64,000 nucleotides of DNA from Clostridium_S neuense (GTDB lineage: Bacteria > Bacillota > Clostridia > Clostridiales > Clostridiaceae). The position numbers and the translations under genes are program-made. Positions 24,670-33,272 of this stretch are shown here, one piece after another. Below the pieces are notes generated by a model. That model did not search any database. It saw only the letters and a program-made list of their open reading frames with translations, and was not told the origin of the DNA. The stretch's first letter is position 1, and the number at the start of each line of letters is the position of its first letter. The stretch is taken from assembly GCF_045310695.1 (NCBI RefSeq), contig NZ_JBJIAA010000005.1, forward strand, positions 124,001-188,000. The letters are read 5' to 3'.

Positions 24670-27117
24670 GTGAACAAAACATTAGACATACAAGGAATGA
24701 CCTGTGCAGCTTGTGCAAGAGCTGTTGAAAGGGCATCCAGGAAATTAGATGGAGTAAAAGAAGCAAATGTAAACTTAGCCACAGAAAAGCTTAATATAGA
24801 TTTTGATGAAAGCAAATTAAGTATTCCAGATATCCAGAAGGCTGTAGAAAAAGCAGGATATAAGGCAATTATAGAGACAACGAAAAAAACTCTGAGCATA
24901 CAGGGAATGACCTGTGCAGCTTGTGCTAGAACTGTAGAAAAGGTTACAGGAAAGCTGGAAGGAGTAACTGAAGCTAATGTTAATTTAGCAACGGAGAAAT
25001 TAAGTGTAAGCTTTGATACATCAAAAGTAAGTGTTTTGGATATAGAGGAAGCAATAGAGAAAGCAGGATATAAGGCATCGGAAGATGTAATTTCAGTTGA
25101 TGAGGATAGAGAAGCAAAGGAAAAGAATATAACTTCACTGTGGAGAAGATTTGTTATATCGGCTGTATTTGCTGTACCACTTTTAGTTATAGCTATGGGG
25201 CCAATGATACTTCAAGGTTTTGGCATGATGCTTCCAGAAGCAATTGATCCAATGATGCATCAAAAGGCTTATTCAATTATAGAGCTTTTGCTCGTTTTGC
25301 CAATAATGTTTGAGGGCAGAAAGTTTTTTAAGGTTGGTTTTAAAACGCTTATTAAAAGAAGTCCAAACATGGATTCACTCGTTGCAATTGGAGCATCAGC
25401 AGCATTTTTATATAGCTTGTTTGGGGTATATGAAATTTTTGCTGCCAACAAATCAGCTCAGCTTTATTTTGAATCTGCAGGTGTCATACTTACACTTATA
25501 ACCTTGGGAAAATACATGGAGGCTGTTTCTAAAGGAAAAACTTCAGAAGCAATAAAAAAGCTTATGGGACTTGCACCAAAGACAGCTAAGGTTATACGTC
25601 AGGATAAAGAAGTAGAAATTCCTATAGATGAGGTTAAAGTAGGAGATATCATAGTAGTTAGACCAGGAGAAAAGCTGCCTGTTGATGGAAGAGTTGTAGA
25701 AGGAAACACATCAGTTGATGAATCAATGCTTACAGGGGAAAGCATCCCTGTGGAAAAGAATGTTGGAGCAGATATTATAGGTGCTAGTATAAATAAAAAC
25801 GGATCGATAAAATATGAGGCTACTAAGGTTGGTAAGGATACAGCCTTATCTCAAATAATAAAGCTTGTTGAGGAAGCACAAGGGTCAAAAGCTCCAATTG
25901 CAAAGCTTGCAGATATAATATCCGGTTATTTTGTTCCTGTTGTAATTATTTTAGCAATTGTGTCTGCTGCAGCGTGGTATTTATCAGGAAAGGATATTAC
26001 TTTTACAATTACCATATTTATATCGGTACTTGTAATTGCATGTCCATGTGCACTGGGCTTAGCAACACCAACTGCAATCATGGTTGGAACTGGAAAGGGT
26101 GCAGAATATGGAGTACTTATAAAAAATGGAACTGCACTTGAAAACACCCATAAGATTGAGACAGTGGTTTTTGATAAGACAGGAACTATAACCGAAGGAA
26201 AGCCCAAGGTTACAGATATTGTTACTGCTGAAGGCATTAATAACAGTTATTTGCTTCAAATAGCCGCATCAGCTGAAAAAAATTCAGAACATCCACTTGG
26301 AGAGGCAATAGTTAAAAAAGCAGAAGAAGAGAATATTGAGTTTCTTCAGGTTAAGGATTTTAAAGCTATACCTGGTATGGGTATCGAAGCAGTGATAGAT
26401 GGTAAAAAGGTTTTACTTGGAAATAAAAAATTAATGGATGAAAGAAATATGGGACTAGAGGCTTTAAAGGAAGTTTCAGATAAACTTGCGGCAGAAGGAA
26501 AAACTCCAATGTATGAGGCTATTGATGATAAAATTGCTGGTATAGTAGTTGTTTCTGATACTGTTAAGGAAAATAGTAAAAAAGCTATAGAAAAGCTTCA
26601 TAACATGGGCATAGAAGTTGCAATGATAACAGGAGATAATAGAAGAACTGCCGAAGCCATAGCAAAACAAGTTGGAATTGATAGGGTACTTGCAGAGGTT
26701 TTGCCAGAGGATAAAGCAAGTGAAGTTAAGAAGCTTCAAGACGAAGGTAGAAAGGTTGCTATGGTTGGAGATGGAATAAACGATGCGCCAGCTTTAGCAC
26801 AGGCAGATATAGGAATGGCAATAGGTTCAGGTACAGATGTTGCAATTGAATCTGCCGATATAGTTTTAATGAGAAGCGATTTAATGGATGTTGGTACAGC
26901 TATTGATCTTAGCAAAAAAACTATAAAAAATATAAAAGAAAATTTGTTTTGGGCATTTGGATATAATACTCTTGGAATACCAGTAGCTATGGGAATATTG
27001 TACTTGTTCCATGGACCACTGCTAAATCCAATGATAGCAGCACTTGCTATGAGTTTTAGTTCAGTATCTGTTCTTACAAATGCACTTAGACTTAAAGGGT
27101 TTAAACCCATAAGATAA
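24670..27117 (+). CDS. copA: Copper-exporting P1B-type ATPase CopA
   Basis: The 815-residue pump has two N-terminal heavy-metal domains, each with GMTCAAC (Cys12/15 and Cys82/85). It also has the TGES actuator motif (MLTGESIPVEKN), the transmembrane metal site CPC (458-460), the phosphorylation loop DKTGT (Asp502), HP in EHPLGEAI and the hinge GDGINDAPALAQAD. CPC together with CsoR and CopZ neighbours supports Cu(I) over other metals. The GTG start is behind AGGTGGTGAGG. It uses ATP to push copper out of the cytoplasm. Confidence 0.95.
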   Translation: MNKTLDIQGMTCAACARAVERASRKLDGVKEANVNLATEKLNIDFDESKLSIPDIQKAVEKAGYKAIIETTKKTLSIQGMTCAACARTVEKVTGKLEGVTEANVNLATEKLSVSFDTSKVSVLDIEEAIEKAGYKASEDVISVDEDREAKEKNITSLWRRFVISAVFAVPLLVIAMGPMILQGFGMMLPEAIDPMMHQKAYSIIELLLVLPIMFEGRKFFKVGFKTLIKRSPNMDSLVAIGASAAFLYSLFGVYEIFAANKSAQLYFESAGVILTLITLGKYMEAVSKGKTSEAIKKLMGLAPKTAKVIRQDKEVEIPIDEVKVGDIIVVRPGEKLPVDGRVVEGNTSVDESMLTGESIPVEKNVGADIIGASINKNGSIKYEATKVGKDTALSQIIKLVEEAQGSKAPIAKLADIISGYFVPVVIILAIVSAAAWYLSGKDITFTITIFISVLVIACPCALGLATPTAIMVGTGKGAEYGVLIKNGTALENTHKIETVVFDKTGTITEGKPKVTDIVTAEGINNSYLLQIAASAEKNSEHPLGEAIVKKAEEENIEFLQVKDFKAIPGMGIEAVIDGKKVLLGNKKLMDERNMGLEALKEVSDKLAAEGKTPMYEAIDDKIAGIVVVSDTVKENSKKAIEKLHNMGIEVAMITGDNRRTAEAIAKQVGIDRVLAEVLPEDKASEVKKLQDEGRKVAMVGDGINDAPALAQADIGMAIGSGTDVAIESADIVLMRSDLMDVGTAIDLSKKTIKNIKENLFWAFGYNTLGIPVAMGILYLFHGPLLNPMIAALAMSFSSVSVLTNALRLKGFKPIR

Positions 27118-27138
27118 TATATAAAGGAGAGGATAAAA

Positions 27139-27396
27139 ATGGCAAAGAAAATATCAATTGAAGGAATGAGCTGTCAGCACTGCGTAATGCATACTAAGGA
27201 GGCTCTAGAAAGCATAGGAGCATCAGATGTAAAGGTGGATTTAAAAAAGAAATGTGCAGTAATAAGCAATGATGTAGAAGATGAAAAAATAAAGGCTGCA
27301 GTTGAAGATGCTGGTTATGAGGTCGTAAAAATTGAAGAAGCATCAGAGGAAAGTGGTTCAAAACTTAAAGGATTTTTTAAGAAAATAAAAGGCTAA
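27139..27396 (+). CDS. copZ: Copper chaperone CopZ-like heavy-metal-binding protein
   Basis: The 85-residue protein has one HMA fold with GMSCQHC (Cys12/Cys15) and a C-terminal Lys/Glu-rich extension after about residue 66 (SKLKGFFKKIKG). It carries Cu(I) to CopA or CsoR in the cytoplasm. AAGGAGAGG precedes the ATG. It ends the operon and is followed 5 nt later by a strong terminator. Confidence 0.9.
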   Translation: MAKKISIEGMSCQHCVMHTKEALESIGASDVKVDLKKKCAVISNDVEDEKIKAAVEDAGYEVVKIEEASEESGSKLKGFFKKIKG

Positions 27397-27400
27397 AAAT

Positions 27401-27446
27401 AAAAGCAGGGAGAATATTTTATATGGTTCTCTCTGCTTTTTTATTT
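27401..27446 (+). terminator. Intrinsic terminator of the copper operon
   Basis: AAAAGCAGGGAGAA (27401-27414) pairs with TTCTCTCTGCTTTT (27427-27440) with one G-U pair, followed by a T-rich tail. Confidence 0.88.
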
Positions 27447-27505
27447 AAAAACTTTGTTAAAATAAATTGCAAACGTGAATATAAAAATATTAATATATAA
27501 TTGTA

Positions 27506-27602
27506 GATGAACCACTCTGAAACTTGAAATTTATTTGTACCAAAATGCCGTCTTCTAGGCATTATGGTGAACATGAATTCCAATAGTTGAAGCGGTTTTA
27601 TC
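27506..27602. repeat. Family C inverted repeat, copy C1
   Basis: The left arm GATGAACCACTCTGAAACTTG and right arm TAGTTGAAGCGGTTTTATC are imperfectly complementary across about 97 nt, with a tip around CCGTCTTCTAGGC. A second copy lies at 32514. It sits between the copper operon and the VOC gene. Confidence 0.55.
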
Positions 27603-27633
27603 CATATATAAAAATAGAATGGGGTGTGGTTTT

Positions 27634-27996
27634 ATGGAAAAAATAAAAAGACCAGTATTTACACTTGCACATGTTGGTATAAATACAGAAGATGCAGCAA
27701 AGGCTAAGGAAGTAGCAGCACTGTTATGCAGCATATTTGATTTTGATAATAAGGAAACTAAGATTTCTGTATTTGCTGGCAGTGGGGTTGAAATAATGAA
27801 GTATAAGGGTTTTGGAACATATGGGCATATTGGCTTTGGTACAGAAAATGTAGAAGAAGCTGTTAAGTATTTAGAAGGAAAAGGAATAAAATTCAACCAT
27901 GAATCAGTACAATATAGTGAAGATAAAAAAATGAAGCTTATTTATCTGGAACAGGAGATTGGTGGTTTCGCAATTCATATAGTAAGAAAAGAGTAA
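27634..27996 (+). CDS. VOC/glyoxalase-fold protein, similar to the C-terminal domain of clostridial KDPG aldolases
   Basis: The 120-residue protein is a single vicinal-oxygen-chelate domain: LAHVGINTEDAAKAKEVAAL, SVFAGSGVEIMK, GHIGFGTENVEEAVKYLEGK, and LEQEIGGFAIHIVRK. From memory it resembles the domain fused to the C-terminus of some clostridial KDPG/KHG aldolases, but here no aldolase is attached or adjacent. The metal ligands of true glyoxalases are not all evident, so activity is uncertain. I chose the ATG at 27634, after GGGGTGTGG. Confidence 0.75.
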   Translation: MEKIKRPVFTLAHVGINTEDAAKAKEVAALLCSIFDFDNKETKISVFAGSGVEIMKYKGFGTYGHIGFGTENVEEAVKYLEGKGIKFNHESVQYSEDKKMKLIYLEQEIGGFAIHIVRKE

Positions 27997-28032
27997 AGTT
28001 TAGTTTCACTATATAGAAAGGATAGGATGTTA

Positions 28033-28917
28033 ATGAATAAAAAGCTTAAAATTGCATTATTAATAGCTGCAAGTCTTTTTACAGTTGCATGTACAAATAC
28101 TCAGAAGACTAAAGCTACTTCCACTAAGGATAACATGCAGAGCAGCAGGGTAGAACAAAATAAGAAGCCTGGTACTGCGAGTGTAGCTGAAAATACAACT
28201 AGTAGTAAGGAAAATGAAAACAAATCCACTGCACAAAGTTCAAATGGGTCAACAAGGATTTATAGTATAACTCAGAATGTATATAAAAATAAAAATATAA
28301 CCGTGAATTATCCTGAGATTACTAATTTGGGTGATGCTAATAAGCAAAGCACAATAAATCAATTGATCAAGAATGATGTATTAGCATATATAAATAGAAA
28401 TATTGCAGAGGATTCAAATCTGGAGCTTAAATTTAATGTGAAATTACAAACTCCAGATTTGCTCAGCATTCAATATTTAGGTGTGGCAAGTGCTCCTAAT
28501 GCGGCCCATCCAAGTAATATATTTTATACTACAAATATTAGTATAAGGGATGCAAAAAAGCTTAGATTATCTGATTTAGTTAATGTAGATGTAAATCTTG
28601 CAAATGCCTTTAAGAAAGGTCAATATGTAGATTCAGGGAGTAATTATACCAAGGAGGAGCAAGCACAAATTATAAAGTATGTTAATGATAATATCAGTAC
28701 GAATGACCTAATTAAATACTTTAATGGAGCTGATAGTCCAGATGTTGAAAATATTAATCCATCAAGTACGTTTAGCTATTTAACAAAGGATTCTATTGTC
28801 ATAAGTACAAATGTCCCACATGCACTAGGGGATCATGCGGAATTCAGTATACCGTATAAAAATATACAAAGTAATATAAATGAAAAGAATAGTGCTATAA
28901 AAGGACTGATGAACTAA
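28033..28917 (+). CDS. Lipoprotein with DUF4163/DUF3298 (RsiV/PdaC-like) domain
   Basis: The protein has about 294 residues: a lipoprotein signal (LFTVAC, Cys about 20), a low-complexity Ser/Lys/Asn linker to about residue 75, and then a DUF4163-DUF3298 pair (NVYKNKNITVNYPEITNLGD, SAPNAAHPSN, LRLSDLV, VISTNVPHALGDHAEFSIPY). These domains occur outside the membrane in anti-sigma factors and deacetylases. There is no catalytic domain here, so a surface binding or sensing role is likely. ATG codons at 28027 and 28033 are both possible. It converges on the ECF-ABC operon, with copy B6 between. Confidence 0.8.
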   Translation: MNKKLKIALLIAASLFTVACTNTQKTKATSTKDNMQSSRVEQNKKPGTASVAENTTSSKENENKSTAQSSNGSTRIYSITQNVYKNKNITVNYPEITNLGDANKQSTINQLIKNDVLAYINRNIAEDSNLELKFNVKLQTPDLLSIQYLGVASAPNAAHPSNIFYTTNISIRDAKKLRLSDLVNVDVNLANAFKKGQYVDSGSNYTKEEQAQIIKYVNDNISTNDLIKYFNGADSPDVENINPSSTFSYLTKDSIVISTNVPHALGDHAEFSIPYKNIQSNINEKNSAIKGLMN

Positions 28918-28929
28918 ACTCGAAGCTAT

Positions 28930-29119
28930 AACAGTGGACAGTTAACAATTGACAGAGTACAATGAAGGATGATTTTTCTATGCTGATAAAAATCTTAAGC
29001 TTAATTCGCGCGAAGCGCTTAAAATATAATGTTCAGCGCAGCTGACATTATTAAGCTTTAAGATTTACCTAAGCAAAGCAAAAGGTAAATCATCCTTAAC
29101 TGTCAATTGTACTCTGCTT
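28930..29119. repeat. Family B palindromic repeat, copy B6
   Basis: The arms GACAGTTAACAATTGACAGAG and TTAACTGTCAATTGTACTCTG pair with each other. The core has GGATGATTTTTCTATGCTGA, AGCGCAGCTGACATTATTAAG and GATTTACCTAAGCAAAGCAA. The tip CGCGCGAAGCGC is intact. The right end reaches the stop codon of the minus-strand permease. The arm type differs from B1, B3 and B11 but is self-consistent. Confidence 0.75.
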
Positions 29120-30362
29120 AAGCTACTTGATGGTTCTTAAATGATCTATAAGTTAGCGGCAATAATATAATTGCAAGTACACCATATAAAACAGGAAGAA
29201 GTTTAAAAGGGGTTATGACTTTGCCTACATCATAAAAGGTATAAGAAGTTATTAAGGGCCATCCCAGTATCATCTGATGAGGAAATAAGTTTAAGAGCTT
29301 ATCCCATACACTTCCTTTAAACATCTGTTTCCCGACTGTTGAAGGTATAAAAATAAATAAAACTAAGAAAATAATAGTTGAAAAAGATGATTTCACTTTG
29401 GATGAAAGAAACATAGCTAAAGCGCTTATAAATAAACAGCCCAGATAACCAAGCAGTAATACCATACAAAGAGCTTGAAGATTTGTTATATGATAAAAGC
29501 TCTTCCATCCATCCATAGATGTTTGAATAGGACAGTCCCAACCATTAAATCCAAATATGGTAAAAATAAAGCCGTATACTAAAGCAGAAGCAATTAAGTA
29601 AACTAGAGACGTAGATAAGAATCCAGCAATAAGCTTATATACAATTCCTTTTTTCTTTCCATGTTCAGTGGAGAGCAAAATTGAATCACTACCTGTCTGA
29701 TACTCTATAGAAAATACTGGTGCTATTAAAATGCATATTACAAAGGCTAAAGCGAAATTTACTGATATACTTTCTTCAAATACCTTACTAAAGCCGTCAG
29801 CATAGGAATATTTAAGTGGTGTAGTTAAGGTTTTTTCAGAAGTTAATAAATATTCTTTTTCATTTTTGGTAAGGTTACTTGCTTTACTACTAGATAAGAA
29901 GTTTTTTAATTGACTAATTCTATTTAAATAAAATGTATCTGCAACTTTAGGATTTAATTTATCAATAACATTATAATCATAAGAATTAGGTTTCCCATAA
30001 GAATAATTAATTAGATCACGTATATCTTCAAAACCCTGTTTTCTAGAATATTGCATATTTGACAGCTTAATGTTATCGTCCTTCATGCCAGAATATTTAC
30101 TGTCCGAATTTATGCTTTCATTTTCTTTTAATACTTTTCCAATTTTTTCAATTGTTAGATAGCCACTCCATTCCATTTTGGCACTTTTTATTGGCTTTAT
30201 TGCTTGTATTCCTTTGATGTCATTTCCGTTTTTATCGGTATAGGTTATATCTGATATAGAAAAGAACAACATTAATACTAGGCAAGCAGCCAACAGTATT
30301 AAACTAATTATTGAGCTTTTTCTATAAAATATTTTTTTAAGTTCATATTTCAAAATCTGCAA
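29118..30362 (-). CDS. ABC-2 type transporter permease
   Basis: The 414-residue protein has a first membrane segment at about 17-35, a soluble extracellular region of about 150 residues (to about 195), and then five further hydrophobic segments, ending ILLPLTYRSFKNHQVA. This is the ABC-2 export permease shape. It overlaps the ATPase gene by 20 nt, so it is translated with it. The substrate is unknown; similar pairs next to sigma factors often deal with antimicrobial peptides or envelope stress. The stop codon coincides with the edge of repeat B6. Confidence 0.85.
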   Translation of the reverse strand: MQILKYELKKIFYRKSSIISLILLAACLVLMLFFSISDITYTDKNGNDIKGIQAIKPIKSAKMEWSGYLTIEKIGKVLKENESINSDSKYSGMKDDNIKLSNMQYSRKQGFEDIRDLINYSYGKPNSYDYNVIDKLNPKVADTFYLNRISQLKNFLSSSKASNLTKNEKEYLLTSEKTLTTPLKYSYADGFSKVFEESISVNFALAFVICILIAPVFSIEYQTGSDSILLSTEHGKKKGIVYKLIAGFLSTSLVYLIASALVYGFIFTIFGFNGWDCPIQTSMDGWKSFYHITNLQALCMVLLLGYLGCLFISALAMFLSSKVKSSFSTIIFLVLFIFIPSTVGKQMFKGSVWDKLLNLFPHQMILGWPLITSYTFYDVGKVITPFKLLPVLYGVLAIILLPLTYRSFKNHQVA

Positions 30363-31236
30363 ATTCGTTCACCTCTCCAAAATAATATATGAACAAGTCT
30401 TCTAGTGTAGGTTCAACATTAATAGCTGAAGCTAATGGTTTTGTTTCAGAAATAATTCTAAGTTCAACTTTGTCATTACAGTTTTTCTCATTGCTTAATA
30501 TATAAATAGAACGTAATTCATCCGCCTTTTTTAAATCTACGAGGCAAGTCCAAACCTTATTATTTATTTCACATAGTAATTTTTCTATGCTACCTTGTGC
30601 AATAATATTTCCTTCTTTCATGATTAAAATTTCTTTTGCTATGGATTCTAGATCTGAAACAATATGTGTAGATAGTAGGACAATTCGTTCTTTGGCAATA
30701 TGGCTTATAAGGCTGCGAAACCTTATTCTTTCTTTTGGATCTAAGCCTGCTGTGGGCTCATCTAATATTAATACTTTTGGATCATTTAAAACTGCTTGGG
30801 CAATTCCAAGTCTTCTCTTCATTCCACCTGAAAAAGTTTTGATTTTCTTTTTTCTGACCTTTGTTAATGAAACAATTTCTAATAATTCACTTACACGTTT
30901 TTTGGCAATTAATGGTCTTAAACCTTTTAATGCAGCTATATATAATAGATAATCCTCAGCAGAGAAGCCAGGATAATACCCAAATTCCTGAGGCAAATAG
31001 CCGATAATTCTTCTATATCTTTCATTCATTTCTTGTATGTTTTCATTGTCATACTGTATAGTTCCGTTAGTAGGCATAATTAATGAACTTAGCATTCGCA
31101 TAAGTGTTGTCTTCCCTGCACCATTAGCGCCTAATAGTCCATATACTCCTTTTTCTAGGATAAAGTTTATATGACTAACGGCTGCATTTTCTTTAAAATT
31201 TTTACATAAATCATTTACTTCTAGTTTCATCTGCAC
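30343..31236 (-). CDS. ABC transporter ATP-binding protein
   Basis: The 297-residue ATPase has Walker A LGANGAGKTTLMRML, the Q-loop in IGYLPQEFGYYPG, signature TFSGGMKRRLGIAQAV and Walker B VLILDEPTAGLDPKER, followed by LLSTHIV. A C-terminal extension from about 215 is typical of antibiotic-export ATPases. It overlaps the membrane-protein gene by 10 nt and the permease gene by 20 nt. It powers the ABC-2 permease. Confidence 0.93.
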   Translation of the reverse strand: MQMKLEVNDLCKNFKENAAVSHINFILEKGVYGLLGANGAGKTTLMRMLSSLIMPTNGTIQYDNENIQEMNERYRRIIGYLPQEFGYYPGFSAEDYLLYIAALKGLRPLIAKKRVSELLEIVSLTKVRKKKIKTFSGGMKRRLGIAQAVLNDPKVLILDEPTAGLDPKERIRFRSLISHIAKERIVLLSTHIVSDLESIAKEILIMKEGNIIAQGSIEKLLCEINNKVWTCLVDLKKADELRSIYILSNEKNCNDKVELRIISETKPLASAINVEPTLEDLFIYYFGEVNEFADFEI

Positions 31237-31967
31237 ACCTCCAAATAATTCTTACTGGATTTTACAATTCTTCTTCCTGTAAAAATAAGATACACGAAAG
31301 AAAGAATCAAAAGTAGATACCAAGTTTTCATCTGCAATAATTCATATACATGATAGTCTCTTACAAGTAGATACCAAAAAGCTGCTCCAATTAAGCAGCT
31401 GCTTACTGCTATAAGTTCTGAACGCATTTTTGTACTGCATAACACAAAGAAGCATATGCAGCAGTCAAAATTAAACGGTACAAAGAAATAGATTATTGCC
31501 GCGTAAGCTGAAAATCCATTTGTATGTGCTATTATTCCAGTTAATAGGGTTGCTATTATTAAGTCGAACATTCCTACTAGTATTAATCTTGAGAGATATA
31601 TTTTTCTTAAATCATAGTAGGTAGTATTTTCTACTTCATAGGCATTAGAAGAGATGTTTTTCCAAAGCTCAGGTATTGAAAATATAATTAATAGTGGTGC
31701 AAAAACCGCGCAATATATCATTTTGTTTTCACCTATTCCATTGTTTAGGTTCATGAAGCCCAAACTAAAAGCTGATACAAAAAAAACAATAAGTTGTGTA
31801 ATCCAATATCTTTTGCTTAAGAATAACATTTGTTGAAATAGAAACTCGAAGCCGCTCATTGGTTTTAAAAGCATTTGTTTTTGGTATTCTTTTTTAGCAG
31901 CTTTAATTGTATGAAGCATTTTTTCTTCGTCATAAGCTGGAATTTTTTTATTCAAATGAGTATTCAT
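31227..31967 (-). CDS. Membrane protein of a sigma factor/ABC operon (possible anti-sigma factor)
   Basis: The 246-residue protein has a cytoplasmic N-terminus of about 55 residues (KIPAYDEEKMLHTIKAAKKE) and then six hydrophobic segments. It overlaps the ECF sigma gene by 20 nt. A short cytoplasmic region joined to membrane segments directly after an ECF gene is the usual anti-sigma position, but I do not see a zinc-binding ZAS motif. The anti-sigma role is inferred from position only. Confidence 0.7.
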   Translation of the reverse strand: MNTHLNKKIPAYDEEKMLHTIKAAKKEYQKQMLLKPMSGFEFLFQQMLFLSKRYWITQLIVFFVSAFSLGFMNLNNGIGENKMIYCAVFAPLLIIFSIPELWKNISSNAYEVENTTYYDLRKIYLSRLILVGMFDLIIATLLTGIIAHTNGFSAYAAIIYFFVPFNFDCCICFFVLCSTKMRSELIAVSSCLIGAAFWYLLVRDYHVYELLQMKTWYLLLILSFVYLIFTGRRIVKSSKNYLEVCR

Positions 31968-32490
31968 AAAAATCCTCCTTATTCATACTGCTTTTTAGCA
32001 TCTTTTTACTTTCTGAGAGACGATATTTTACGAGTGAAATGCTGATGCCTAGTATTTTGGCAATTTCTCTAAGTTTAAGTTCCTGAAAATAGTGTAAGAT
32101 GACTACTTCCTTGAATTCGTCTGGAAGCTTAGATATTTCTTGCTCAATTGATATTTTAAGATTAATTTCCTTTTGAATTTCCTTTGCAGCTATTGGTGAT
32201 TCTTTTGTTTCCAAGGCGGATACTTCTTTATGTTTTTTATATTCGTTTTTGCACAAGTTTCCCGCAATTACATAAAGATAATTCTTTGCCTTATTTTTAT
32301 GAATATAGCTGTTAAAATTCTTGAAGAAATTAGTAAAGGTCTCTTGCACTATATCTTCAGCTTGCCACTTATCGGGCAGCTTATAATAACAATAGCTATA
32401 TATATCGCTATAATATCGCTTTACAAAATCATCAACAGCGGTTTCATCGCCCTGCTTCATTCTCCGTATTAGAAAATAGTCTTTGTCCAC
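31948..32490 (-). CDS. ECF-type RNA polymerase sigma factor
   Basis: The 180-residue protein has sigma region 2 (FVKRYYSDIYSYCYYKLPDK then AEDIVQETFTNFFKNF) and region 4 (LPDEFKEVVILHYFQELKLR and EIAKILGISISLVKYRL). It lacks regions 1 and 3, as ECF factors do. The start has AGGAGG upstream. It is the first gene of a four-gene overlapping operon (sigma, membrane protein, ABC ATPase, ABC permease). It therefore probably drives its own operon when the membrane partner is relieved. Confidence 0.92.
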   Translation of the reverse strand: MDKDYFLIRRMKQGDETAVDDFVKRYYSDIYSYCYYKLPDKWQAEDIVQETFTNFFKNFNSYIHKNKAKNYLYVIAGNLCKNEYKKHKEVSALETKESPIAAKEIQKEINLKISIEQEISKLPDEFKEVVILHYFQELKLREIAKILGISISLVKYRLSESKKMLKSSMNKEDFYEYSFE

Positions 32491-32513
32491 TAAGCTTCCT
32501 CCTTATGTAGTAG

Positions 32514-32611
32514 AGATAGATCTCTTGAAACTTGAAAATTAATTTATTCTAAAATTCCGGCTTTTAGATATTGTGGTGCAAATTGATTTTGGTAGTTGAA
32601 ATGGTATATCT
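32514..32611. repeat. Family C inverted repeat, copy C2
   Basis: GATAGATCTCTTGAAACTTG on the left and GTAGTTGAAATGGTATATCTG on the right are imperfectly complementary. The tip contains CCGGCTTTTAGATATTG. It resembles copy C1 at 27506 along the full length. It lies directly upstream of the ECF sigma gene and may affect its promoter. Between it and copy A8 (32612-32732) nothing was recognised. Confidence 0.55.
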
Positions 32612-32732
32612 GTATAAATTGAAAAGTACCTTTCACTATGTATAACAACTTATCGAAACAAAAGGTCAGTATAATTTATATTTTTATTTTTTCATACTCC
32701 TATATATTATATAAAGATTTTATGATTTTGCA

Positions 32733-32886
32733 GAACAATTTAAATAAAGGTCAATAAATCTTGGAAACTAATTATTAAAAGCCTTAGATGTTTCAATCTG
32801 TCTGAGCGTTCAGCGTATTATTGAAACTTCTTAGGCTTTTAGTAATTGGTCTCTTAGACTTATGACCTTTATTTAATATACTGCAA
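32733..32886. repeat. Family A palindromic repeat, copy A8 (core stem only, divergent)
   Basis: TTAAATAAAGGTCAATAAATC pairs with GACTTATGACCTTTATTTAA, and AAAAGCCTTAGATGTTTCAA pairs with TTGAAACTTCTTAGGCTTTT. The loop has GTCTGAGCGTTCAGCG. The sequence of both arms has changed from other family A copies but they still pair. It ends 11 nt before the stop codon of the small HTH gene. Confidence 0.68.
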
Positions 32887-32896
32887 TATTATTGTT

Positions 32897-33076
32897 TTAT
32901 AAGTTTGGTTCCCATTTACAGCGAACAGGTGATACGATGGCATTTTCCTTTTTTAATTCTTTAAATGCATTATCAACTTCCTTGCGGTCTAAACCAGATA
33001 GCTTTTGAACTTCACCAGCACTTACTGGTTTGCCGGCTTCTTTCATTACTTCTAATATTTTTTCTTTAACACTCAT
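32897..33076 (-). CDS. Small winged-helix-like DNA-binding protein (59 residues)
   Basis: The reading frame starts MSVKEKILEVMKEAGKPVSA and continues GEVQKLSGLDRKEVDNAFKE, ending CKWEPNL. The helix-turn-helix pattern (GKPVSAGEVQKLSGLDRKEV) and charge layout fit a small winged-helix regulator, or a stand-alone form seen in clostridia. GGGGAG lies 8 nt upstream of the ATG. It is single and its target is unknown. A KENAIVSPVRCKWEP tail with one cysteine is conserved-looking. Function is not established. Confidence 0.75.
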   Translation of the reverse strand: MSVKEKILEVMKEAGKPVSAGEVQKLSGLDRKEVDNAFKELKKENAIVSPVRCKWEPNL

Positions 33077-33272
33077 TTTATTCTCCCCTTTAATTATAAA
33101 ATATTTATTTTTATTATAGTATATTGTTTAAAGTTAATCAATAATTAATTTCCTGTAAAAGTTATTATTAGTTAAAAGGGAGTTTTAAGGGTTAAAAAAT
33201 GCTTGGCATGATGCTATAATTAGGGCATACTTAAAAGAGTGGATTTTTTGTTCCTTATAAGGTGGTGTTTAT

